Positions 25,558 to 35,187 of a DNA stretch of 64,000 nucleotides are shown here, piece by piece. Location of the stretch: positions 806,001-870,000 of the forward strand of contig NZ_JASC01000014.1 in the NCBI RefSeq assembly GCF_000622365.1. The letters run 5' to 3'. This DNA comes from Sulfitobacter noctilucae (GTDB taxonomy: Bacteria > Pseudomonadota > Alphaproteobacteria > Rhodobacterales > Rhodobacteraceae). Position 1 is the stretch's first letter; every line of letters starts with the position of its first letter. A program made the position numbers and the translations under genes. The notes beneath the pieces are model-generated. The model saw only the letters and a list, made by a program, of their open reading frames with translations. It had not been told where the DNA came from and searched no databases.

Positions 25558-26685
25558 ATGTCCCGTATTACCTTTGAAAAACATGGCCAGGACGGCGCGG
25601 CCCGGACAGGGGTGATCCACACCACACGCGGCGACATCCAGACACCTGCCTTCATGCCTGTTGGCACGGCCGCCACGGTCAAGGCAATGCTGCCCGAAAG
25701 CGTCAAGGCGACGGGGGCGGACATTCTGCTTGGCAACACCTATCACCTGATGCTGCGCCCGACTGCAGAGCGGATTGCGCGGCTGGGTGGATTGCACAAG
25801 TTCATGAACTGGGAGGGTCCGATCCTTACCGACTCTGGCGGGTTTCAGGTGATGAGCCTTGCCGATCTGCGCAAGCTGACCGAACGCGGTGTGACGTTCA
25901 AAAGCCATATCGACGGCTCGAAGCACGAGATTACGCCGGAACGCTCGATGGAGATACAGGCCTTGCTGGAGTCTGATATTGTTATGTGCTTCGATGAATG
26001 CCCTGCCTTGCCCGCAGATCGCGACCGCATTGCCACCAGCATGGAGCTGTCAATGCGGTGGGCGAAACGGTCCAAAGAGGCCTTTGGCGACCGCCCCGGT
26101 CACGCGCTGTTCGGCATTCAGCAGGGTGGGCTTGAGCAAGACCTGCGCGGCCAATCGGCAGAGGCGCTGCGCGAGATCGGCTTTGATGGCTATGCGGTCG
26201 GTGGTCTGGCTGTGGGCGAGGGGCAGGAGGCGATGTTCGGTTGTCTTGACTACGCCGCAGGTCAATTGCCCGAAGACAAGCCGCGCTATCTGATGGGCGT
26301 TGGCAAACCTGATGACATCGTGGGTGCCGTGAAACGCGGCATCGACATGATGGATTGCGTGCTGCCCTCCCGTTCCGGCCGCACGGGGCAGGTGTTCACC
26401 CGGCGCGGTGTGCTGAATATCAAGAATGCCCGCCATCAGGACGACCCGCGCCCTTTGGATGAAAACTGCGGCTGTCCGGCCTGCACTAGCTATTCGCGGG
26501 CCTATCTGCACCATGTGTTCCGCAGCCAGGAAATGATCTCGGGGATGTTATTGACCTGGCACAATCTGCGGTATTTTCAGGATATCATGGCCGGAATGCG
26601 GGTTGCGATTGCGTCAGGAACATTCGCGGCGTGGGAAGCGGATTTCCATGCCGGCCGTGCAGAGGGCGATATAGAGCCGATCTAA
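25558..26685 (+). CDS. tgt: tRNA-guanine transglycosylase (queuine/preQ1 insertion)
   Basis: It exchanges the guanine at anticodon position 34 of Asp, Asn, His and Tyr tRNAs for preQ1. The 375-residue product has the nucleophile region [15 protein letters not shown], the general-acid motif [12 protein letters not shown], and the zinc site CGCPAC with a downstream histidine in [15 protein letters not shown] stands before the ATG. It is alone between the SPFH gene and the flavin oxidoreductase. A tRNA-Asp(GTC), one of its substrates, is coded at 32645. Confidence 0.95.
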   Translation: MSRITFEKHGQDGAARTGVIHTTRGDIQTPAFMPVGTAATVKAMLPESVKATGADILLGNTYHLMLRPTAERIARLGGLHKFMNWEGPILTDSGGFQVMSLADLRKLTERGVTFKSHIDGSKHEITPERSMEIQALLESDIVMCFDECPALPADRDRIATSMELSMRWAKRSKEAFGDRPGHALFGIQQGGLEQDLRGQSAEALREIGFDGYAVGGLAVGEGQEAMFGCLDYAAGQLPEDKPRYLMGVGKPDDIVGAVKRGIDMMDCVLPSRSGRTGQVFTRRGVLNIKNARHQDDPRPLDENCGCPACTSYSRAYLHHVFRSQEMISGMLLTWHNLRYFQDIMAGMRVAIASGTFAAWEADFHAGRAEGDIEPI

Positions 26686-26953
26686 TCTCGGCATATTTCC
26701 CGATCTCAGCGGATGCATCGCAAAAAAAGAACGTAGACAACAGTCGACGCCGTTAGCGCTGGATCAAGCGGCGCATTTCGGCCGCGGGTTCAGAACAATC
26801 ATCCTGATCATACGCAAGAATTGGGCCAAAGCGGGGCTAGGTGCGGGCAGTGAAGGACAGCTTTTGTGGCGTGACCATAGGGCAGGGGGCTTGCTCAAAG
26901 CGCAGTGCCGCTTAGGTGAGCGGTAACACTTTAGTAATACAGTAAGGCAAGAC

Positions 26954-28039
26954 ATGACCGAAACACTCTTTACCCCCGTTTCCTTTGGCGCAATCACTGC
27001 GGCCAACCGCTTGGCGATGGCGCCGCTGACGCGCAACCGTGCAGATAACGACACCGGCGAAGTCAGCGAGATGCACGTTGACTATTACCGTCAGCGTGCG
27101 GGCGCGGGGCTGATCATCACCGAAGCCGCGCAAATCAGCGCTGAAGCCAAAGGCTATCTGCAAACGCCGGGTATTCATACCGAAGGGCAGGTCGCCGCAT
27201 GGCGCAAGGTGACCGATGCGGTGCATGATGCGGGTGGCAAAATCGTCATACAGCTGTGGCATGTGGGGCGTATCAGTCACACGTCCTTGCTGCCGGACGG
27301 TCAGGCTCCGGTCGCGCCTTCCGCGATCAACGCCGGGGTCAAAACCTTTACGGCCAACGGGTTTGAGGAAACCTCGGACCCCCGTGCTCTGGATGCGGAC
27401 GAATTGCCCCGCGTTGTGCAGGACTATGTCCATGCTGCCGAAATGGCGATCAAGGCCGGGTTCGACGGCGTCGAAGTGCATGCTGCAAATGGCTACCTGA
27501 TCGACCAGTTCCTAAAAACCGGCAGCAACACGCGGACCGATGCCTACGGCGGCAGTGTCGAGAACCGTGCACGCCTGCTGATGGAGGTGATGGAAGCAGT
27601 GACCGCGGCCATCGGCGGCGCACGCACCGGCATCCGCTTGTCGCCCTTCTCTCCAGCAAACGGCATCAGTGATGCGAACCCACAAGAGACATTCGAGCAT
27701 GTCATCAAAGGGTTGAACAAGTTCGATCTGGCGTATTTGCACATGGTCGAGGGATCCACTGGCGGCAGTCGCGATCTGGCCGAGGGCGAAAGCATCGACG
27801 GGCTGCGTGCCCTTTTCGACGGCATCTATATGGCTAACAACGGGTATGACCGCGACATGGCTTTACAAGCTACAGAAAGCGGCCACGCCGAGATGATCGC
27901 CATCGGCAGACCCTTCATCGCAAACCCCGATCTGGTCGAACGTTACAAGCAAAACGCCGAGTTGAACGAAGGTGACAAGAGCACCTATTACGGCGGGGGA
28001 CGTAAAGGGCTGACGGATTATCCGACGCTGAAAGGTTAA
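26954..28039 (+). CDS. Old yellow enzyme family alkene reductase
   Basis: A 361-residue FMN enzyme of the OYE family, which reduces activated double bonds (enones, nitro compounds or similar electrophiles) with NADPH. FMN-binding features include APLTRNRAD near the N-terminus, IQLWHVGRISH, the HAANGYLIDQFL histidine/asparagine pair, and the NTRTDAYGGSVENRARLL signature. The C-terminal AIGRPFIANPDLVERY is the phosphate-binding part. The class resembles NemA-type reductases. The substrate is unknown. The preceding 268 bases (26686-26953) show no gene and no clear promoter. Confidence 0.92.
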   Translation: MTETLFTPVSFGAITAANRLAMAPLTRNRADNDTGEVSEMHVDYYRQRAGAGLIITEAAQISAEAKGYLQTPGIHTEGQVAAWRKVTDAVHDAGGKIVIQLWHVGRISHTSLLPDGQAPVAPSAINAGVKTFTANGFEETSDPRALDADELPRVVQDYVHAAEMAIKAGFDGVEVHAANGYLIDQFLKTGSNTRTDAYGGSVENRARLLMEVMEAVTAAIGGARTGIRLSPFSPANGISDANPQETFEHVIKGLNKFDLAYLHMVEGSTGGSRDLAEGESIDGLRALFDGIYMANNGYDRDMALQATESGHAEMIAIGRPFIANPDLVERYKQNAELNEGDKSTYYGGGRKGLTDYPTLKG

Positions 28040-28169
28040 GACCACGTCGGGAATATACAATGATCCCGCGTGCGCCCTATTGTCGTTTTTTCATTCAAAG
28101 GCGAAGAAAAGTCTGGTTGCCTCTGACTGAAGGTCAAGCGATGATAGGGCAACTCCCGGTTACAAGGGA

Positions 28170-28197
28170 TTGAAACATAGGGGTTGGGTGCACATAT
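28170..28197 (+). promoter_or_regulatory. Heat-shock (RpoH) type promoter for lon
   Basis: TTGAAA (28170-28175), a 15-base spacer, and CACATAT (28191-28197) resemble the sigma-32 elements CTTGAAA and CCCATnT. It lies 75 bases before the lon ATG, and lon is a heat-shock gene in many bacteria. Confidence 0.45.
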
Positions 28198-28271
28198 CCA
28201 CCCCTGAACAGGAGACGGCATTGGCTGCCTAATAGGGGCCGGAACTGTCTTGCTAACTTAAGGAATTGAGC

Positions 28272-30683
28272 ATGTTAGAGCCTTTGAACGCGTCTTATCC
28301 GGTGTTGCCGTTGCGCGATATTGTGGTGTTTCCACATATGATCGTCCCGCTTTTTGTGGGTCGCGAGAAGTCTGTTCGCGCTTTGGAAGAGGTGATGGCG
28401 GACGACAAACAGATCCTTTTGTCCAGCCAGATCGACCCCGGCGAAGATGATCCAGCCGCAGATGGTATCTTTAAGGCCGGTGTGTTGGCCAATGTCCTGC
28501 AACTGCTTAAGCTGCCCGATGGTACTGTCAAAGTGCTTGTCGAAGGTCAGGCGCGTGTGCGGATCACCGAATACCTCGAGAATGATAACTTCTTTGAAGC
28601 GCGTGCCGAATATCTGACCGAGATGCCCGGCGACGCGGCCACGACCGAAGCGCTTCTGCGCTCTGTCGGTGATGAATTCGAACGCTATGCCAAAGTGAAA
28701 AAGAACGTGCCCGACGAGGCGCTGACAGCTGTTGGCGAGACAACCGAAGCTGCGCGGCTGGCCGATCTGGTCGCTGGGCACCTTGGCATTGAGGTCGAGC
28801 AGAAGCAGGATCTGCTTGAGACACTGAGCGTGTCCGAGCGGCTTGAAAAGGTCTACGGTCTGATGCAGGGCGAGATGTCTGTTCTGCAGGTCGAGAAAAA
28901 GATCAAGACCCGCGTGAAGTCGCAGATGGAGCGGACCCAGCGCGAATATTATCTGAACGAACAGATGAAAGCCATCCAGCAAGAGCTGGGCGATGGCGAA
29001 GACGGCAAGAACGAAGTTGCCGAACTTGAAGAGAAAATCGCCGCGACCAAGCTGAGCAAGGAAGCCCGCGAGAAAGCCGATGCGGAGCTGAAGAAGCTCA
29101 AGAATATGAGCCCGATGTCAGCTGAAGCGACCGTGGTACGCAACTATCTGGACTGGATGCTATCGATCCCGTGGGGCGTCAAATCGCGCACCAAAAAAAA
29201 CCTCGGCAAAGCTCAGGAAGTGCTCGATAACGATCATTACGGTCTTGAGAAAGTCAAAGAGCGGATCGTCGAATATCTCGCGGTGCAGCAGCGTTCGAGC
29301 AAGCTGAAAGGCCCGATCATGTGCTTGGTTGGCCCTCCAGGTGTGGGTAAAACCTCGCTGGGTAAATCTGTGGCCAAGGCAACGGGGCGCGAGTTCATCC
29401 GCATCTCGCTGGGTGGCGTGCGTGATGAAAGCGAAATTCGCGGTCACCGCCGGACCTATATCGGCTCCATGCCCGGTAAGATCATTCAGGCACTCAAGAA
29501 AGCGAAGACAACAAATCCGCTGATCTTGTTGGATGAAATCGACAAGATGGGTCAGGATTTCCGGGGCGACCCAGCGTCTGCAATGCTCGAAGTGCTAGAC
29601 CCGGAACAGAACTCCACCTTTGTGGATCACTATTTGGAGGTTGAATATGACCTCTCGAACGTGATGTTCCTGACCACCTCGAACAGCTACAACATGCCTG
29701 GCCCGCTCTTGGACCGGATGGAGATCATCCCGCTGTCCGGCTACACCGAGGACGAAAAGCTGGAGATCGCCAAGCAGCATCTGGTGGCCAAGCAGGTCAA
29801 GAACCACGGTCTGAAAGCCAAGGAATTCTCGATTGAGGACTCGGCTATTCAGGGCATGATCCGCTACTACACACGCGAAGCCGGGGTTCGGAACCTTGAG
29901 CGCGAAATCGCCAAGGTGGCGCGGAAGTCGCTGACCAAGATCGTCAAGAAAGAAGCCGATAGCGTGACCGTGACTGGCGACAACCTTGATGAATTCCTCG
30001 GCGTGCGCAAGCACCGCTACGGTTTGGCGGAACAGGAGCATCAAATCGGTGTTGTGACCGGCTTGGCTTATACGTCGGTCGGGGGCGAATTGCTTCACAT
30101 TGAAGCGCTGCGTCTGCCTGGTAAGGGACGGATGAAGACCACCGGTACCTTGGGCGATGTAATGAAAGAAAGCATCGACGCGGCAAGTTCTTATGTCCGG
30201 TCGATCAGCCCGAAGATCGGGGTGAAGCCGCCAAAATTCGACACGCTGGATATCCACGTCCACGTGCCCGATGGCGCGACGCCCAAAGATGGTCCTTCGG
30301 CTGGCCTCGCGATGGTCACGTCCATTGTGTCTGTGCTGACGCAGATCCCCGTGCGCAAAGATATCGCCATGACGGGTGAAGTATCTCTGCGCGGGAACGC
30401 CATGCCCATCGGCGGATTGAAGGAGAAGCTTTTGGCCGCGCTGCGCGGGGGTATCACAACTGTGTTGATCCCTGAGGACAACGTCAAAGACCTGCCGGAT
30501 ATTCCCGACAACGTCAAAGATGGCCTGACCATTATTCCGGTGAAGCATGTCTCTGAGGTGTTGGAACACGCCCTGGTGTCAAAGCCTGAGCCGATCGAGT
30601 GGGACCAGGAGGCCGAAGATGCTGCAGCTGCGGCCGCGCTCGCGTCCAAAGGATCGGGTGGAGACAGCGCCACAGCGCATTAA
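28272..30683 (+). CDS. lon: ATP-dependent protease Lon
   Basis: An 803-residue AAA+ protease that degrades misfolded and regulatory proteins. The N-terminal substrate-binding domain covers about residues 8-210 and starts with PVLPLRDIVVFPHM. The AAA+ module has Walker A GPPGVGKTSLGKS (about 353) and Walker B LILLDEIDKM. The protease domain has the catalytic serine in PKDGPSAG and the lysine in GLKEKLLAALR. The ATG at 28272 has AAGGA eight bases upstream; an in-frame TTG two codons earlier is less likely. A terminator follows at 30709, then the HU-like gene, a lon-hup order seen in many bacteria. Confidence 0.97.
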   Translation: MLEPLNASYPVLPLRDIVVFPHMIVPLFVGREKSVRALEEVMADDKQILLSSQIDPGEDDPAADGIFKAGVLANVLQLLKLPDGTVKVLVEGQARVRITEYLENDNFFEARAEYLTEMPGDAATTEALLRSVGDEFERYAKVKKNVPDEALTAVGETTEAARLADLVAGHLGIEVEQKQDLLETLSVSERLEKVYGLMQGEMSVLQVEKKIKTRVKSQMERTQREYYLNEQMKAIQQELGDGEDGKNEVAELEEKIAATKLSKEAREKADAELKKLKNMSPMSAEATVVRNYLDWMLSIPWGVKSRTKKNLGKAQEVLDNDHYGLEKVKERIVEYLAVQQRSSKLKGPIMCLVGPPGVGKTSLGKSVAKATGREFIRISLGGVRDESEIRGHRRTYIGSMPGKIIQALKKAKTTNPLILLDEIDKMGQDFRGDPASAMLEVLDPEQNSTFVDHYLEVEYDLSNVMFLTTSNSYNMPGPLLDRMEIIPLSGYTEDEKLEIAKQHLVAKQVKNHGLKAKEFSIEDSAIQGMIRYYTREAGVRNLEREIAKVARKSLTKIVKKEADSVTVTGDNLDEFLGVRKHRYGLAEQEHQIGVVTGLAYTSVGGELLHIEALRLPGKGRMKTTGTLGDVMKESIDAASSYVRSISPKIGVKPPKFDTLDIHVHVPDGATPKDGPSAGLAMVTSIVSVLTQIPVRKDIAMTGEVSLRGNAMPIGGLKEKLLAALRGGITTVLIPEDNVKDLPDIPDNVKDGLTIIPVKHVSEVLEHALVSKPEPIEWDQEAEDAAAAAALASKGSGGDSATAH

Positions 30684-30708
30684 GCCTCTTCCACCGGCTA
30701 TCAATACT

Positions 30709-30739
30709 CAAACGCCCCGTTCCTCGAACGGGGCGTTTT
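30709..30739 (+). terminator. Terminator after lon
   Basis: Arms AAACGCCCCGTTC (30710-30722) and GAACGGGGCGTTT with a 3-base loop, followed by T residues. Confidence 0.9.
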
Positions 30740-30882
30740 CTGTTTGGCGCATCGCAATCTGAAAAGGAGCGGTGCGTTGCCGGCAGCACGGCCCAATCCC
30801 CAAACTGGAAGCAAAGCTGGATATTTTAAGCCCTTTGCCGTAAACTGTTTCCAGGCAGGAAATAATAACAAGAGAGACTCTC

Positions 30883-31371
30883 GTGAGCACGTCAACTTCG
30901 AAATCTACGAAAACCACCGCGAAATCAGGCACCGCACCGAAATCCAAAAAATTAAGCGAAGCCAGCAGCGTGTCCAAGGCGACCACCGCCAAAAAGCCTG
31001 CCGCGCCTACCGCCGCGCCTTCGGTTCCGGTGGCGAAACGGGTGGAGCCCACAGTGGTCGACGCGCCGCAGCCCGTGATCGTAGGGCCCATGTTGCGCAA
31101 GAAAGAGCTTGTTGATCTGGTCGTGGCCCGCGCCGGAATGAAGAAGAAAGATGTCAAACCAGTGGTCGAATCCGTTCTGGCGGTGCTGGGTGAAGCCTTG
31201 CATGACAATCGTGAACTGAACCTGCAACCGCTGGGCCGCATCAAAGTGCGCCGCGAAAAGCAACTGGCAAACGGGCGCATGGTGGTAGCCAAGATCCGTC
31301 AGCCTTTGGCAGCCGATCCAACTGCTGCGACGGATGCACCTGCCGCGAAACCTCTCAAACCGACCAGCTGA
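30883..31371 (+). CDS. HU-like DNA-binding protein with basic N-terminal extension
   Basis: A 162-residue protein. Residues 1-68 are a low-complexity tail rich in Ala, Lys, Ser, Thr and Pro. Residues 69-140 match the HU/IHF fold: LRKKELVDLVVARAGMKKKDVKPVVESVLAVLGEAL is the dimerisation helix pair, and LQPLGRIKVRREK the start of the beta arm. The arm is short, and the usual RNPQTG tip with its intercalating proline is absent (QLANGRMVV stands there). So it probably binds DNA through the basic tail and the saddle and not by classical arm intercalation. The start is a GTG at 30883. It stands between lon and the first tRNA-Val. Histone H1-like tails on HU occur in other bacteria, a useful comparison. 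Confidence 0.8.
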   Translation: MSTSTSKSTKTTAKSGTAPKSKKLSEASSVSKATTAKKPAAPTAAPSVPVAKRVEPTVVDAPQPVIVGPMLRKKELVDLVVARAGMKKKDVKPVVESVLAVLGEALHDNRELNLQPLGRIKVRREKQLANGRMVVAKIRQPLAADPTAATDAPAAKPLKPTS

Positions 31372-31393
31372 ACCCCTTTGACCACGGAAATAT

Positions 31394-31417
31394 GCAGCCC
31401 CTCTTGCACGGGGCTGC
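31394..31417 (+). terminator. Hairpin after the HU-like gene
   Basis: GCAGCCCC (31394-31401) pairs with GGGGCTGC (31410-31417) around an 8-base loop. No T-run follows. TTGCAC in the loop and TTAATC at 31426 could also serve as a promoter for the tRNA, but this is weak. Confidence 0.5.
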
Positions 31418-31441
31418 AACTGGCGTTAATCGGTGCGCCAA

Positions 31442-31516
31442 GGGTGATTAGCTCAGTGGTAGAGCGCTTCGTTCACATCGAAGATGTCAGGAGTTCAAAT
31501 CTCTTATCACCCACCA
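31442..31516 (+). tRNA. tRNA-Val (anticodon CAC)
   Basis: A full cloverleaf: acceptor arms GGGTGAT and ATCACCC, D-stem GCTC/GAGC, anticodon stem CTTCG/CGAAG with loop TTCACAT, T-loop TTCAAAT, and encoded CCA. The anticodon CAC reads GTG codons. Confidence 0.93.
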
Positions 31517-31675
31517 TTCCCAATGGTACCGGCGCGGGTTTCCCCTGCTAAATGGCCCATTAAAACCTTGCGGTCATGGTAAATTCGGGTGCATCCCGCA
31601 ATTTATTAGCGTGTTCAACAAATGCCCCCATGGCAGTAAGATGCGGATAGCCGCGCCGAGACTGGAACACGCCTT

Positions 31676-32248
31676 ATGACTGCTTTCCCACCCTGTTATA
31701 TTCTGCGCCACGGCGAAACAGAATGGAATGCCTCGGGGCGTCTGCAAGGTCGGTTCGATTCGCCGCTGACCCCCAAAGGCATGGCTCAGGCCCGACAACA
31801 GCGCTTGATCCTCGGGCAGTGCGACCTGGGCGGGTTCTTGGCCATCAGCAGCCCCCAGGGTCGCGCCTTTGAGACAGCCAAGATTGCTGTGAACGGGCTG
31901 ATTGCTCCTATCACCACGGACAAAGTGCTTAGCGAAATCGGGTTGGGGGAGTGGGCCGGGAAGACCCGCGCTGATGTCATCGCGCAAAGTGGCGCGTCAG
32001 ACGGATTCGCTTTGTACGATTTGGCACCGGGCGGGGAGGGATTTACCGCTTTGCACACCCGTTGCCTGGAATTTCTGCGCCGTCTCAACAAACCCTCTGT
32101 CATTGTCACACATGGTATCACTTCGCGCATGCTGCGCCTGATTCTGACGGGACAGCCCGCGGGTGCCGTACGCACAATCGGAGGCGGGCAGGGTGTGGTG
32201 TTCTATCTTTCTGAAGGCAAGCAGCAAAGGCTCACTTTAGGGGCTTGA
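31676..32248 (+). CDS. Histidine phosphatase superfamily protein
   Basis: A 190-residue phosphoglycerate-mutase-like phosphatase. The catalytic motif ILRHGETEWN is at residues 9-18, with the second histidine in VIVTHGITSRMLR and the conserved arginine and glutamate in between (LSEIGLGEW). These enzymes remove phosphate from small molecules or proteins; the substrate cannot be read from the sequence. Length is short, near the minimum for the family. It is placed between two tRNA-Val genes, and the second tRNA lies only 36 bases after its stop, so a common transcript is possible. Confidence 0.88.
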   Translation: MTAFPPCYILRHGETEWNASGRLQGRFDSPLTPKGMAQARQQRLILGQCDLGGFLAISSPQGRAFETAKIAVNGLIAPITTDKVLSEIGLGEWAGKTRADVIAQSGASDGFALYDLAPGGEGFTALHTRCLEFLRRLNKPSVIVTHGITSRMLRLILTGQPAGAVRTIGGGQGVVFYLSEGKQQRLTLGA

Positions 32249-32284
32249 TGCCCGGCGCAACCTTGATTATGACACCGCCACGGC

Positions 32285-32360
<76 letters not shown>

Positions 32361-32576
32361 TTCTCCACCGTTACGCGCGAAGCATCAGGCACCTCTGTCC
32401 GGTGTCGCTTGCTGTTCGACTAAAGAATCTTACTCCATAATTTCTTACGCGTGTTGGCGCAGCTCTGCGGCCTGCGAAAAACCACGCCGGACCATGTTCG
32501 CACGGCGATTTCCGGACTTCGCAGCAAGAAAATTGGAGCGCGGCAAACTTTTCGACATTTCTGACAGGTTTCCGTC

Positions 32577-32605
32577 TTGACGCCTCCGCGTCCCACCCAT
32601 ATGAC
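32577..32605 (+). promoter_or_regulatory. Sigma-70 promoter of tRNA-Asp
   Basis: TTGACG (32577-32582), a 17-base spacer and TATGAC (32600-32605), 40 bases before the tRNA-Asp gene. The rest of the 284 bases between the tRNA-Val and tRNA-Asp genes shows nothing else that I can name. Confidence 0.7.
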
Positions 32606-32644
32606 GTCCAAACGCTTCGAGGGTAACTGAGAAGCTTGCAGCGG

Positions 32645-32721
32645 GCGGTTGTAGCTCAGTTGGTTAGAGTGCCGGCCTGTCACGCCGGAGGTCGCGGGTT
32701 CGAGCCCCGTCAACCGCGCCA
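32645..32721 (+). tRNA. tRNA-Asp (anticodon GTC)
   Basis: Acceptor GCGGTTG/CAACCGC, D-stem GCTC/GAGT, anticodon stem CCGGC/GCCGG with loop CTGTCAC, T-loop TTCGAGC and encoded CCA. It is an expected substrate of the Tgt enzyme coded at 25558. Confidence 0.94.
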
Positions 32722-32731
32722 CCGCTGTCTG

Positions 32732-32759
32732 AAAAGGCCACCTTCGGGTGGTCTTTTTT
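32732..32759 (+). terminator. Terminator of tRNA-Asp
   Basis: AAGGCCACC and GGTGGTCTT pair around a TTCG tetraloop and run into TTTTTT. The following bases up to 33013 contain no gene that I can support. Confidence 0.9.
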
Positions 32760-33013
32760 CGTTTCAGGGGTTGGAGTTAGGACGTTCACGAAGCCAGCCG
32801 CGATTCGGAGTGCACAAGCGTCTTGGTGGGCCGCGAAGGCAAAATTTCGCCCGCTGCCGAGAAGCCTTGGGTGACCGTACAGACAGCAGCGGGAAGCGAG
32901 CATCGTACAGCGCCAACACTGCTTTCTGAAGCGCTAAGGGCAGGTATCATGCCCGCCCACCTCCTGCGCAATTCCGGCCTTACAGCGTCGCGCAGCCTCG
33001 TGTACGAGAAAGC

Positions 33014-33964
33014 ATGAGCGCCGCATCCCTTAACACCACCCGCCTGGGGATATTCTGCATGCTGGCGGGGATGTTTTTTATCTCGCTCAATGACATGCTG
33101 ATCAAATCCCTGTCGGGGAATTATCCGCTGCACCAGCTTGTGGGGTTGCGGTCGGGCATCGGGATCCTGATCGCACTCGCGATTCTGCAATATGAAGGCG
33201 GGCTCAAGCTGTTACGCACAGGAAAGCCACTTCTGCACATCGCGCGGGGGCTGCTGATCGTTTTCGCCAACTCAGCCATCTATGCGGCCATTGTGGTGAT
33301 GCCGTTGGCCACGGCAAATGCGCTCTATTTCGTGGCCCCTTTATTTGTGACGCTGCTGTCGATTCCGATTCTGGGGGAACAGGTTGGCCCCCGACGGTTC
33401 ATCGCCATCGGCGTGGGCTTTGTCGGTGTGCTGTTGATGATGGTGCCCGAGTTGAACGGCAGCGGGGGCGGCGGTTACGGCTGGCTGGTTGTGCTGCCTG
33501 TGCTGGCCGCCGCAGGCTATGCGATGATGTCCGTCCTGACCCGCAAACTGGGTGCCACAAGCCGCGCGTCGGCGCTGGCGATCCACATGCAGGTCGCTTT
33601 CATTTCTGTTTCGCTACTGATGTATCTGGTTGCGGGCGACGGGCGGTTCGTGGATGCCGACACCTCCGCCTCTGCGCGGTTTCTGCTACGGGCCTGGGTC
33701 TGGCCAGAGGTGGGCGATTGGTGGCCTATAGCGGGTCTGGGTGTGTTGTCTGGCTTTGTCGGGTACCTGATGTCTCAGGCCTACCGGCTCAGCAGCGCAT
33801 CGGTCGTGGCCCCGTTCGAATATACGCTGCTGATCTATGCGCTGTTCTGGGGCTGGACGGTCTTTGGCGAATGGCCGCAGACCATCGTGTTGGTCGGCGC
33901 TGTGGTGGTCATCGGCTCAGGCATTTTTGTGTTCCTGCGCGAAGGTCAGATACGCAAGGTTTAA
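33014..33964 (+). CDS. EamA/DMT-family transporter
   Basis: A 316-residue membrane protein with ten predicted helices in two five-helix EamA repeats. The first repeat has FISLNDMLIKSLSG and MPLATANALYFVAPLFVTLLS, and the second ends with SSASVVAPFEYTLLIYALFWGW. Such transporters export amino acids, nucleobases or other metabolites. The substrate is unknown. Its stop overlaps the stop of the ChaC-type gene on the other strand by three bases. Confidence 0.92.
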   Translation: MSAASLNTTRLGIFCMLAGMFFISLNDMLIKSLSGNYPLHQLVGLRSGIGILIALAILQYEGGLKLLRTGKPLLHIARGLLIVFANSAIYAAIVVMPLATANALYFVAPLFVTLLSIPILGEQVGPRRFIAIGVGFVGVLLMMVPELNGSGGGGYGWLVVLPVLAAAGYAMMSVLTRKLGATSRASALAIHMQVAFISVSLLMYLVAGDGRFVDADTSASARFLLRAWVWPEVGDWWPIAGLGVLSGFVGYLMSQAYRLSSASVVAPFEYTLLIYALFWGWTVFGEWPQTIVLVGAVVVIGSGIFVFLREGQIRKV

Positions 33965-34695
33965 TCCGTTGCCGCGATCATCCGCGCGCGTGCGTGCAAG
34001 GCCTGCATCGCCTCGTCCACGATGCCGAGGTCGGCAAGGTTGTGTATCAGCGAATCGAGATAGGCAAAGTTGGTGCCGAGCGTGCCTTCCGCAGTGCCGA
34101 TCATTTCGGCAGATACATCCAACGGTAAGTCAGGCGTGTAGCGGCGGTTGGTGGGATCAATGACAAAAACCAGCGCCTCGACCGGGCCTTGCGGTGTGGC
34201 GACCTGCATGAATTCGGGCCGGTATGTGCCCGCAAACATCTCGCGCCGCCACATGTATTGGGTTTCTTCATCAACTACCGGTGCGGCAATCCGAAACGCC
34301 AGTCCAGCGCAACTGCCACCCTGATCCAGCGCCGCCATCAATCCCGGACACTCATGCGTACCGCGCCCGCTTTCCAGCCGCATGCAAAAGCTGCGGTGCC
34401 AGCCGGGCAGGGTGGCATAGCGGTACTCTTCGACGGTGACCGCAGGGTCCCAAATCAGGGAGCCATAGGCAAAGACCCACAGATCGCTATCCATCCGTCC
34501 GGCCAGAACCTTCTGGCGGTTTTCCTCGCGGGCATCGTGGTCCATGCGCCAGCCGTCAGGCCAGCCTTCGGCCAAGGCTCGCTGGTCCAGTTCATCGAAA
34601 CGGTCATAGCCAAAACGCATCTCGGAGGCATCAGGCGGCGTGAGCCTGTCACGCAAGGTAGGGGTGTGGCGGAAAACGTGATCGGGAAAGGGCAT
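33961..34695 (-). CDS. ChaC-type gamma-glutamylcyclotransferase
   Basis: A 244-residue protein of the ChaC family. The core begins with LWVFAYGSLIWDP, containing the family YGSL substrate-binding loop, and has RSFCMRLESGRGTHECPGL. Members of the family cleave glutathione to 5-oxoproline and cysteinylglycine. The N-terminal 70 residues before the core are longer than in the minimal enzyme. It follows the VOC gene by 53 bases and probably belongs to the M20-VOC-ChaC group on this strand. An M20 peptidase nearby could use the dipeptide product, but this link is inference. Confidence 0.88.
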   Translation of the reverse strand: MPFPDHVFRHTPTLRDRLTPPDASEMRFGYDRFDELDQRALAEGWPDGWRMDHDAREENRQKVLAGRMDSDLWVFAYGSLIWDPAVTVEEYRYATLPGWHRSFCMRLESGRGTHECPGLMAALDQGGSCAGLAFRIAAPVVDEETQYMWRREMFAGTYRPEFMQVATPQGPVEALVFVIDPTNRRYTPDLPLDVSAEMIGTAEGTLGTNFAYLDSLIHNLADLGIVDEAMQALHARARMIAATD

Positions 34696-34748
34696 GCTAT
34701 AATGGTGTCGCAGTTTGCGGGCCTTGGCCAGCGGGTTTTCAAAGATCG

Positions 34749-35165
34749 TCAGTCATCGCGTCCGGGATCAGCCGGGTTGTAGGAGCAGAGCGCGATTTTG
34801 TTGCCCTGCGGATCGCGCAAGTAGCCAACAAAGAACTGTGGCCCGTAGTCCGCGCGAAACCCCGGCGCGCCCTCGTCGCTGCCGCCTGCAGCAAGGGCCG
34901 CAGCGTGCAGGCGGCGCACCTGGGATTGGTTTTGCGCTTCAAAGGCGACCATCGCCCCGTTCCCGGCGGATGCGGGCTGTCCGTTGAAGGTCGGTTTGAC
35001 ATAGAAGTCCGGCAGCACCGGTACCGTACCTTCAGGCACCGGCAACACAAAGCTTAGCCCCTCCCGCCCCTCGCGCAGCCCGTAGCCAAGGGCGGGCAGG
35101 AAGGCCGTGTAGAACTGTTTAGCCAGTGCCAAATCATCGGCACCGACGGTCACATAGGGGATCAT
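34749..35165 (-). CDS. VOC (glyoxalase/bleomycin-resistance) family protein
   Basis: A 138-residue vicinal-oxygen-chelate protein with two beta-alpha-beta-beta modules. The start MIPYVTVGADDLALAKQFY is typical, as is the end GYLRDPQGNKIALCSYNP, where the glutamate often found as a metal ligand is replaced (NKIALC). So metal binding may be reduced. Function is unknown. It is 22 bases after the M20 peptidase gene, in the same operon. Confidence 0.88.
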   Translation of the reverse strand: MIPYVTVGADDLALAKQFYTAFLPALGYGLREGREGLSFVLPVPEGTVPVLPDFYVKPTFNGQPASAGNGAMVAFEAQNQSQVRRLHAAALAAGGSDEGAPGFRADYGPQFFVGYLRDPQGNKIALCSYNPADPGRDD

Positions 35166-35187
35166 CGCTGTGGTCCGGTGCCGCGCT

